From positions 1-64,000 of the forward strand of contig JAGVSM010003478.1 of NCBI GenBank assembly GCA_022494885.1: DNA of 64,000 nt. Direction: 5' to 3'. Below are positions 33,240 to 42,800 of the stretch, one piece after another; the stretch's first letter is position 1, and each line of letters opens with the position of its first letter. The notes under the pieces were generated by a model. It was not told the origin of the DNA. It ran no database searches and saw nothing but the letters and a program-made list of their open reading frames with translations. Origin of the DNA: Micrasema longulum (Eukaryota; Arthropoda; Insecta; Trichoptera; Brachycentridae). Position numbers and translations under genes: made by a program.

Positions 33240-34795
33240 AAAAAAAGACAAATGAAAAACTATATAATAAATTTAAGCGTTGATTATGATGCAGTTCTAA
33301 ACTCTTCTTTGGCTATGATGTAACAATAGTCTACACAAGATACAGGCTTGATTTATCTCTCTTATTTATTTAAATGATGAAATTGTATTTTTGTAATATC
33401 TATAAATTGATATTTTCACATCGAATCTGAAACGTAAAATTAAAATTAATATGCTGGATTTTACAAAAAATATTTATCCTTACAATGCAAAGAATTATTA
33501 TAGGGATTAAAGTGATGCCAAAACCACAATAAATCCGTTTTATTCTACAAGAAAGAGCACGAGAAAAGAACTTATAACAAAGAAGACAGGGGCGCTATTC
33601 TGTGACAGGTGTTTGTCTGAAAGAGATATCAAAAAAAGAGATTCGTTCAATCAGTCGGTTATTGGCAGTAAGCGAGAGTGCACGTTAGTTATTTGACCAG
33701 CATATTTATGATCTTTTATTTATTTTGCTATAACAGGCCTAAATTTTATAATATTTTTAATAAATCAAAATATTCTGTCTTTTACTTGTAACACGATGTT
33801 ACATCACCGCGTGGAAAGGAATTTTGTGGAACAGCTTTTTAAGAGTTTAAAATTACGTATTGTATATTATAAATCCATCATGTATTTATATAAAAATATT
33901 TCTTTTTCAATTAATTTTTACGGTATGAAAAAACAAAAACCAGTTTTCTGAATTAGTGAGTTAATTGGAGGCCTAAATAAGTAAACATCGCCAATCACCA
34001 AAAATGGGGGAGAATAAACTGACCAAAAAGCAACAGAATTAAGATCGATGTTTTTCACCCAACTTTGGGACAAATTAAGATCGATGACCGATCCGTAAAA
34101 ATACTTTTATTTTGATAATCAGTGATTGCACCTTTGAGGGTGTTCATTATAGAAAAATACAAATAAAATTTTGAATTTTTTTATTTCTTTTAACCAATCC
34201 GTAAAATAAAACTTTTTTTATAGTTGTACTTGTAAAAGGTTTTATAGTTGTAAAAGGTTTTATAGTTGTAAAAGACGTTATTTATAAGTTTTTTTTTCAC
34301 ATTTTTTTCACGTTTTCCAATTTTCATCTGAAATCTATTTTAGTTTATAAAAAAAACCTGAATGTAACTTTTCATTTTTATTTTTTATGACTCTATTTAA
34401 CTTTCACAATATCTATCAATTCTCTTTTAATGTTACTTTCAAAGTACTTAAGGAATTACCTTCTTCTTCATATTCCTCTTATCGTCTAATTATAGGCAAA
34501 ATTCATATTTATGGGGAACTTTGAATAATGTTAATGTACTAACAAAATCATTAAACATAGATTTATTTGCGAATAATCATAATGGCGTGCGGCGTTTGCT
34601 TTCGAAATAATTTGTTGTGTTTTTTCTTTTTTTTTTGGTTTATATTAAATTTCTGTTCATTTTATGTTCAAGAATATTTTTTAACTTACTGTGATGCAAC
34701 TTATGAAACCCTGTAATTGGATTTTTGTTTTGTTTTATATATAAGATAAATATAGCTGTTGGTTATTCAAATAAATATATATATATTTTAGATTT
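33240..34795. other. AT-rich spacer
   Basis: No gene. A short tandem repeat of TTTTATAGTTGTAAAAGG-type units (three units, about 34220-34275) is present. A 160-bp less AT-rich patch lies at 33540-33700. Confidence 0.45.
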
Positions 34796-34799
34796 AGTA

Positions 34800-34912
34800 T
34801 TCCCTTGCACGGGCCATGCCTGAGTGGGATTTTTCGTTTTACAGAAGGGCACAGCCTATGTAAACGAGTAAACGAGTGTAATTTTGAATGAATAAATAAA
34901 TAAAAAAGTTAT
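34800..34912 (+). repeat. LINE 3' tail
   Basis: GCACGGGCCATGCCTGAGTG ... GAATGAATAAATAAATAAAA. The layout (GGGC...GCC hairpin-like segment then AAATAAAT tail) matches the family D LINE 3' ends. Confidence 0.5.
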
Positions 34913-34919
34913 ATATGTA

Positions 34920-36390
34920 ATTATAAATGTACTTTTTTTAAAAATAGAATCTTTATTCAATCAAATATACACATTATTACAATATCAATACAATATAAAG
35001 AAAACAAAGTATTAAAATATATTTTGTCCCGATAAACTATTCAACAATAGTCATCGGGTGCTCAGACATTAGTTTTAATAAAAAATCAAATAAAATAGTA
35101 CAGGCATAGTACTGTATACGTTTAAAATAATGAACATATTATTTGGTTTTTGATGCTTTGAAAAAAAATATTAAGAAGAAAAAAACTCAACAAAACCAGA
35201 TAAAAATGGTTTGAAGAAATATTTTTTTGAAAAGTATGAAAATAGAGCAAAATAATACAATTAAAATTAAAGAATAGCTATTTACTTGGATATATCTTAA
35301 GTATAGGAAAAAACATATATATAAATATATAAATAGTGTGGGCTCATAAATCAAAACAAGATAAAAAATAAAACAAAGTAAATCGAAAATTTCAATTCAT
35401 ATCTACAGAAAAAATAAAAATCATAATAAAATTAAAAGTACCTATTAAAATTAAGATCTAATGAAATGTTAATAAAATAAGAAAGAAATAAAAGAAAAGG
35501 TTAACCTAAAATGACAATAAAAAATAATCATGGTATTTTTTTTTTAAGTTTGAAAATGTATGTGAGAAAAAAATCGATACAAAAATAGAACTTTTAATAT
35601 TACATATATTTTTATATCTTTCCATCAAATTTAATGACCAAATTAAAAGTTTTCACCTAAATAAAGCCTGAACGTAAAACAAAACATGAAAATAATGATG
35701 ACTGACCTAATTCAACTCCCCAATTGGTTTTGAGAAAGGCGTCGCGTCGTGGGGATGTTAAGAAGATGAATTTCGTGCCTAAAAAAACATTTGTAAAATA
35801 GCGGACAGTTAACGAAACGAATCGAAAAAGAAAAAGGATGATTGACACAAATAAAAGGGTCGACGTTTTATTTTAGTATACTATACGTGTTATACATTTT
35901 CATTTAATGTCTCGTTTTCTATATTGCTGATTTCGTATATCTTCGCTTTTAGCTCTAATCCCGCCGTGCGCGATATATTATTTTTCCTTATCTCTCGTCG
36001 CAACGCTTCCATAACTCATGCAAAATACCTTAATCTCGTCCTTAAGTAAATACAGCGCGCTTTCCGTCAATATTGCCACAGGTGAAATCGGGGGTCGTAG
36101 ATCGAGGCTTTTGTTATTGAGGCTCTATAAATAATTTATGTTGTGACCTTCTACTATTTGAAGAAATATGTTTTCAAAACGGTTTGCATCGTGAGTATTG
36201 TGAAATATCAGAAATAATTACTGAGCTGACGCATCTCGCGACATTAAAAAATGTCACATTTTTTTCAAAACATCATAAATATCTTTACATTTTATTTTTG
36301 TTTTCTGGATCAGTTTTTAGAGTTAAAGTGTTTTACATACGATATTTATCTAAACAATATCCTGATATATATGTATATATACCTCGCTCT
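34920..36390. other. AT-rich spacer with one unassigned GC-richer segment
   Basis: 34925-35080 on the complement looks like another retroelement 3' tail (plus strand CTTTATTCAATC). 35690-36130 is less AT-rich, with several CG dinucleotides, but no frame or motif is recognisable. Confidence 0.35.
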
Positions 36391-36395
36391 ACCAT

Positions 36396-36440
36396 AACTT
36401 GAATCCCATTTCCTAACATAGAACAGTTTAAGAAGTGGCC
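36396..36440 (+). repeat. SINE-B fragment
   Basis: CTACCATAACTTGAATCCCA and TTCCTAA correspond to the segment just after the tRNA-like head in SINE-B. Confidence 0.45.
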
Positions 36441-37119
36441 TAAAATTTTAATTCTTGTGTACCTAAAGACTAATGATTTTCTTCACAAAAGTATGCCGCG
36501 CCGTTGTAAAATTTTAGTGTAAAAAAAAAATAAAAATATCTATCTTTTTTAATATGACTTTCAAAATCTCAAATCCATTCTCATTCAAATATTTATCAAC
36601 AAACAAGACATTTTAAGTTTTATTTATTAATAGAATTATATTACTCGTTACATAATCTTATTGGCAATTTTAGATTGATTCATTTTTTATCTAAATCATA
36701 TCATTTCGTAGGGAGTTTCCAAAATATTTTCAGCTGGAAATTACAAATAAAAAACAAAAAAGGCAACATTTTTTTCCGGGAATTGATCAAATAAAATCAT
36801 TATTATTGAATCTTTATAAATCATTATCATTGAATATTAATTATCTATGCAGAATCTATATATCCTTTTCAAAAATCCCTTTTTTATATTCATAAGTTCA
36901 TACTTTTATGGATATATTTTATAGATATATTGTTATTATATTATTTCATAATTTTGTAATAGAAAACTGTTGTGTTAAATGTATTTATGTTCGTGTATAT
37001 AAAAGACATTTGTGCCATGTACACACTAATAAATAAATAAATAAATGCATGTGCACGTGGACCACAGAATAAATCAAGTTGACTTTGAGAATCAATAATA
37101 ATTATTTGAATCAATCATT

Positions 37120-37265
37120 TTAACGTAGGACGAGGACGGCCAAGAAAGACTTGCAATAATCAAATATTAATAGTATAATCCGTGAAAAATTAAGAAATAT
37201 AGAGGAAGTTAGAAATATATGTGAAGATAGACGCATGTGGAGTTTTATGTGCTCTGGAAACTAAT
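37120..37265 (+). pseudogene. LINE 3' scrap, RTE-like C-terminus
   Basis: The frame reads RNIEEVRNICEDRRMWSFM, the same 'N.EEAR..C.DR..WRS' terminus as at 26.8 and 40.7 kb. Only about 45 codons remain, with frame breaks upstream. Confidence 0.6.
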
Positions 37266-37269
37266 GAAA

Positions 37270-38130
37270 AAAACTGCTAAAAAACTGCTAAAAAACTTTA
37301 AATGAGGACCAGAAAGAACAAGGATAAACAAAAAAGGTCCAGAAGTCGTACTTAGGAAACATAAAATATTTTTTATTTGATAATATTTTCAATATCTTAG
37401 TACTAAATACTTACCCGGAATAAAGGAAAACCCCGTAAAAAAAATCGTAATTAAAATCCTTCATTAAAATCACATTTTTATCATTAAGAATTTCATTATA
37501 ACTTTATACGCATAATATCTATTCATTTTAATGAATTAATAAAAATATTTTTTAATGAAAGTTTTTAACATTTGAGGATACTATTTGCAAACCCGGCAAA
37601 ATCCATCTTTCTTTATTTTGAGCAAATCACAAAAAACTGATATAATACTTAACTTCAACTTTTTTTTTAAACTTCATTTTTTATTATAATCAGTAAATAT
37701 TTTATACGTAAGCAGTGATGACATAAGCATGTAAATGTAAAGAAACAGTAGTGAAATAATAAATTTAATTTTATACATTCCAACTTTACAATACTCAAGT
37801 AGAGATTAGTATGTTTGCAATAAACCCGATTATTTAAAAGTCGAGTTCTTACAAATAAAGCTGTATTTTAGCTGACAATGTTATAATTATTGTAAAAAAA
37901 TGTATTCTGAATAAGTTTAATTAATATCTCAGTTTTTTTTATTTTGGATTTTGCCGGGTTTGCAAGTAGTACCCTCATTTATAAACGGCGTTTTACTGAC
38001 ATCTGTAGTATAAACACGAAATCTTTTCTAATTACAGAACAGCCAAGACGCAAACCGTGTTATGAAAAAGAGTTTTCTAAAAAGCCGAATTCCTGTAAAT
38101 TAGACATTCTCAAAATTCGAGTAAATTGAT
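37270..38130. other. AT-rich spacer
   Basis: No gene recognised. The sequence TTTGC(A)AACCCGGCAAAATCC at 37585-37605 recurs inverted at 37947-37965 (GGATTTTGCCGGGTTTGCAA), making a 19-bp inverted pair about 340 bp apart. It could be the ends of a small non-autonomous element. Confidence 0.4.
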
Positions 38131-38142
38131 CTAATTTACCTG

Positions 38143-38452
38143 TTGGTGATTTGGTTCAGCCGGATGAATCTCACCCACGTGATAAAGGTTTCAGCTCATT
38201 TACTTCACAAAAGTCAACATATGGAAGAGTTGAGGAAATGTGGATGTTGGGCAGAATGGTGAATGTTACACAGTGTGTAAAGTGGCCACTAAAACCAGCC
38301 AATGACAGGTCATAAGCCCTGTAAATGCCTAGACTTCCATATTCCCTTCTCAAAAATGTTTTCCCTCTCTGTTGAAATAAATTAAAAAATGAATAACTCC
38401 CTAGTGAGGATATCCAGCCAGTCTGCAAGCATTTAGACATACTCAAACATTG
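38143..38452 (+). repeat. F1 reference copy, 310 bp, flanked by a perfect 12-bp direct repeat
   Basis: The segment is bracketed by CTAATTTACCTG at 38131-38142 and 38453-38464. It contains all F1 blocks: GGTTCAGCCGGATGAATCTC, AACATATGGAAGAGTTGAGG, GTGAATGTTACACAGTGTGT, ACCAGCCAATGACAGGTCAT, ATTCCCTTCTCAAAAATG and the distal ACATACTCAAACATTG. It has no poly-A tail, no tRNA-like promoter that I can see, and no protein. Confidence 0.8.
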
Positions 38453-38799
38453 CTAATTTACCTGGTTATGGCTACCAAAAAGTTTTTTTACATAATGAAG
38501 TGTTATCTAGATTACTAGAAATGTGAGAAAAAATGTGAACAAAATAAATAATCTAAATTTATTCGAACTTTGAGAATGACTGAAATAGAATATTGCTATT
38601 GTTTTGTCACGATTTCTTGGCTTGATAGTATAAATTATTATAAAAGTCGATCAGCCGAATCAATAGTATGACTTTTTTCAATGAAGACTTTTAGTTTTGT
38701 AAACATGTGAATAAAAACTATAAATGTTTAAATGTAAAATATATCCAGTAGTGCAGATAATATAATATACATATGTACGGGAAGTAAAACTATCGGTGC

Positions 38800-39416
38800 T
38801 GTTGACGAGTACATTTATTTACCTTGAGCACAAAATCAAATTGAAAAAATTTAATCAAACTGCGGAACTTCCTAGACGAATTGGGTTAAGTTGGGCTTCA
38901 TTTGGAAAGCTGAAACACGTTTTCAGAAATAAGGAAATCCCAAATAATCTAAAGGACAGAGTCTGCAACTTTTGTGTTCTGCTGATGGCAACATCCGGTC
39001 TTGAAACCATGTCACTCACTGCTAAAAGTGTTCACAAAATTAAGTGCACTCAGCGGTCTATGGAAAGACAAATGTTGGGCGTCTCCTTAAGAGACCGAAT
39101 AAGGAATGAGGAGATAAGACGCCTTACAAAGGTGACCGATATCGCAGAAAGAGTGGGAAGACAAAAATGGCAGTGGGCAGGTCATGTGGCGAGACAAGAA
39201 GTCGATAGGTGGACCCCCAAAATACTAAACTGGAGACCCTACGAAAGTAAAAGAAAAGTAGGGAGACCACAAAAGAGATGGACTGACGACGTCGTCGAAC
39301 TCGTGGGCCATGGATGGAAACAAAGTGCCCAGGACAGAAAAACATTGAAAAATTTGGAAGAGGCCTATATCCAGCAGTGGAGAGAAACAGGCTGCTAAGA
39401 AGAAGAAGAAGAAGTG
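38800..39416 (+). pseudogene. 5'-truncated LINE with intact 200-codon C-terminal frame, (AAG)n tail
   Basis: The frame at about 38803-39398 starts inside EYIYLEHKIKL and continues RIGLSWASFGKL, LKDRVCNFCVLLMATSG, CTQRSMERQMLGVSLRDRIR, TKVTDIAERVGRQKWQWAGH, GRPQKRWTDDVVE and EEAYIQQWRETGC before the stop. This is the reverse transcriptase C-terminus of a common insect LINE group. An AAGAAGAAGAAGAAG tail (39398-39413) follows at once. The lack of stops suggests a recent insertion; without palm motifs or endonuclease it cannot move. Confidence 0.9.
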
Positions 39417-39533
39417 CAGATAACCTTGTTTTAAAAGTTTTTTCATATAAGAATAATTATCATGATATATCTTATATTGTGCCTTAACTTTATAATGCAG
39501 ATGTTCTTATAATGCAACTCAAACTATTCTTTG

Positions 39534-39539
39534 TTTATT
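39534..39539 (-). terminator. Candidate TMEM129 polyadenylation signal
   Basis: AATAAA on the minus strand, about 290 bases downstream of the TMEM129 stop and before the opposite-strand LINE. It is the first canonical hexamer I noticed in that interval; no transcript evidence. Confidence 0.3.
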
Positions 39540-39829
39540 GAACTAAGTTACAAATATACTCATTTATATTTCAATTCAAAAATAAAGTATTTTAAGAAAG
39601 ATTACAGTGAAAAAAATTGGCTTATTATAACAGATAATTATCATTAATCATAAATAAAACAAGACTGGGTATACTGCAACCCATTACCAGAGAGTATAAG
39701 CTAATTTGGGTTTAAATAAAATTTCAATACACAGTTTTAAATTGGTTTAATAAAATATTATGTTTGTATTATGATAATATTCTGAAATGTATGCCGGTTA
39801 ATACATTTGACGTTATGAATGAGTTATAG

Positions 39830-42800
39830 TTAAGACTGGGGTTCTTGGACTAACGCCACATCCAATAAACAAAATGTCGCTCTGCAGACGGGGCAAGAGC
39901 ATTTGTTGCTTAGCCAATGGTCCATCTGCTCGGGATCCTGTCGAGATGCAAACCAGCGAGCCATACACTCTAAACACCACATGGGCCTAAAAATATAATT
40001 ATAAAAATGTCATAAGGTGAATCTGGTAAAGATTTAAAAACATTGATTCCATTAAGTGATTGCCGAATTCTGAGAAGGTATTGGATATAAGGTTCATTCT
40101 AATATTTAAATTTTTCGCAGTTTTGCCGATGTACTAATGGTTATAAATTTCCACCAACCGTTATTTTGATTCATCAAATCAAACTCTTTCATTCTATAAC
40201 AAGTAAAGGCCAAATAATCAATAGCTTAGAAAATCCAGAAACACAAAAAAACTAATTCGGAAAAAACACTAATTAGTAATATTATATTTGAAAATCCCTC
40301 ACCATTTTTCACAATATCCCCATTATATAATCACCCCCATTTCTTATTAGCTCCTCATACCCTTGCCAGCACCTTTATTTTTTATTTCTGTATATTTATA
40401 TTTTTCAATTGATTTTACCTGCAATTGCACTGCACACAGTCCGGGGGTCTTGGATTTAATTGTAATTCTTCTTCAGTAGCTCCTGAACACATTTTAGTCA
40501 ATTTTACATTAGATCTTGCTAGCATACATCCTAAACACATATCCGATTCCTAAAAATACAAATATATAAAAAAGAAATGTAATATAAAAAAAAACTTTAC
40601 ATAAATTATATACAATGGGATTTAGTCCGAGTCCATTGACTACTACTACTACTACTACTACCATCATGCCATTTCCCCGTAGGGGTAGGCAGAGAGAATG
40701 GACCGCCACACACGTCTATCTTGGCATACACTCCTAGCCTCTTCCACATTCATACATCTTGTCATACATGCCCTTCGGTTCTGTCTGCTTTTGACATGAC
40801 CAGACTTAAGATTTTGGTTTATCTGATCATGCCACGTCTTCCTTGGTCGTCCTCGTCTAACGTTGCCGTTCATTTTTGCCATATATACTTGTTTTACCAT
40901 TCTCTTGTCGTCCATTCGTTCTACGTGACCAAACCATCTCAGAGACCCTTTCTTAATCTTATCAATTATACTTGACTCAGATTTACACTCTCGCCTGATT
41001 TCATCATTCGTAACCCTGTCATACATTGATTTCCCACACATTCGTCTAAGAGATCGCATTTCAACCGCGTTCACTCGGCTTTCATCCTTCCTCTGCCAGT
41101 TCCATGTTTCACTTCCATACATAAGTGTTGGGACTAAAACTCCGTTGTGCACTGCCAGTTTAGCTTCGATTGACATATTTTATTAGAAATTACTGTGCTT
41201 AGTGCTCCGTTCATTTTGTTGCCCGCATTCACTCTTCTTTCAACATCTTTTTCTACTCTTCCATCTCTTGAAAACATGCTTCCCAGATACACAAATTCTT
41301 CTACTTGCTCGAGACATTCGTTGTTTACATTTATTATGCAGTCAGTAACCTCACTATCCTTTTCAAATACCATCACTTTTGACTTACTTTCGTTCATCGC
41401 CAATTCGCTCTCCATACATCATACATTCTAGAGACTATTTGCTGCAAATCAGCCTTGCTGCTTGCTAACAGAACTGCATCGTCAGCATACAACAAGCAGC
41501 TTACTGAAAAATTATCCATTTTTGCTCCAATACCCATACATTCTATCTCTTTCATACAGTTGTCCATGTATAGATTAAACAACCATGGTGACATTACACA
41601 TCCCTGTTTCACGCCTTTTGAGATCGCAAACCAAGATGTAAATCCCCCATTAACTCTTATACACGCTGAACTCTCCTCATAGAGAGACGATACTGCACGT
41701 ATAAGTTTATTGTTTACTCCATACTTTTCCAACACGCCCCACAATTTCATTCTATATTAACTCTTATACACGCTGAACTCTCCTCATAGAGAGATGATAC
41801 TGCACGTATAAGTTTATTGTTAACTCCATACTTTTCCAACACGCCCCACAATTTCATTCTATCTACTTTATCATACGCTTTTTGCAAATCGACAAATGCG
41901 CAGAATAGTTTTTGACTTTTTGCCAAAAACTTCTCCACTGAGTCCATTGAAAAAATAAATATTGATCTCTAGATTTTTTTTGTTTTATATTTATAACTAG
42001 CGGACCCGACAGACGTTGTCCTGCCCGAACGTTGCCTTGCCTGCTATTTATTACCTTGGAATAAGACATTTCATTAATAAGTAGGTACCTAGGTACTTGT
42101 TTGTGATTAAATTCCAAAACTAAAAATTGTTAATATTCAAATAATATTGAATTTGAGTAGGTACCAAGGTACTTGTATATGGTTGAATTCCAAAATATAA
42201 AATAAATATTTTTTTTCAAATATGGCATTCTTTTTTCAAATGTTAAACTCCGGTCTTCTCACCAACATAGGGGTGTACTTATATAGGAATACGATTTAAA
42301 ATAATGTTTTAAATTTAATATTATTTTAGTACTAAATATCCAATAAAAATAAATAAATGGGTAGAAATTGTAAGGAATTTAAGGAAAGAATTATGCAAAA
42401 ATACACAAAATGAGATCCACAAAAAACAAACGCTGTTTGTAAACATTCAAAAACAAACTTTTTTTATACACTAAAAAAACATCTTTCCATTTTTTTGCAA
42501 ATGCATTCTCATCGAATACAACCCTGGTAGATCGATGAATAAAAAATTTATGCTTCTAACTTATTTTTTACATATTCGATTGAAGATTTTAATATCTACG
42601 AGCACGCACAGCGCAAAGATATATATTTCTCTAAAAACCGCACGTAAATCGGTTAAGGCGTTTAGGAGGAGTACGGTGACATCACGCATACAGAGGAATT
42701 ATATATATAAAGATGATTGAAAAGTTCTTACATGTGCGACAGAATATTTTTCATTCATGGCTACTTGTTCTTTAAAGACATCGATGAACTTGTCAATGAT

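Noticed and set aside
33540..33700. Possible DNA transposon end (CAGGGGCGCTATTCTGTGAC)
   Set aside because: It resembles known element starts but no matching inverted end was found within 2 kb.
34215..34275. CRISPR-like short repeats
   Set aside because: Three adjoining TTTTATAGTTGTAAAAGG units with no spacers; simple tandem duplication in an AT-rich eukaryotic spacer.
39124..39446. Minus-strand open frames of 73 codons
   Set aside because: Shadows of the plus-strand LINE at 38.8-39.4 kb.
40721..40975. Plus-strand open frame of 84 codons
   Set aside because: Antisense shadow of the minus-strand LINE C-terminus; the same applies to 12963-13160 and 41195-41682.
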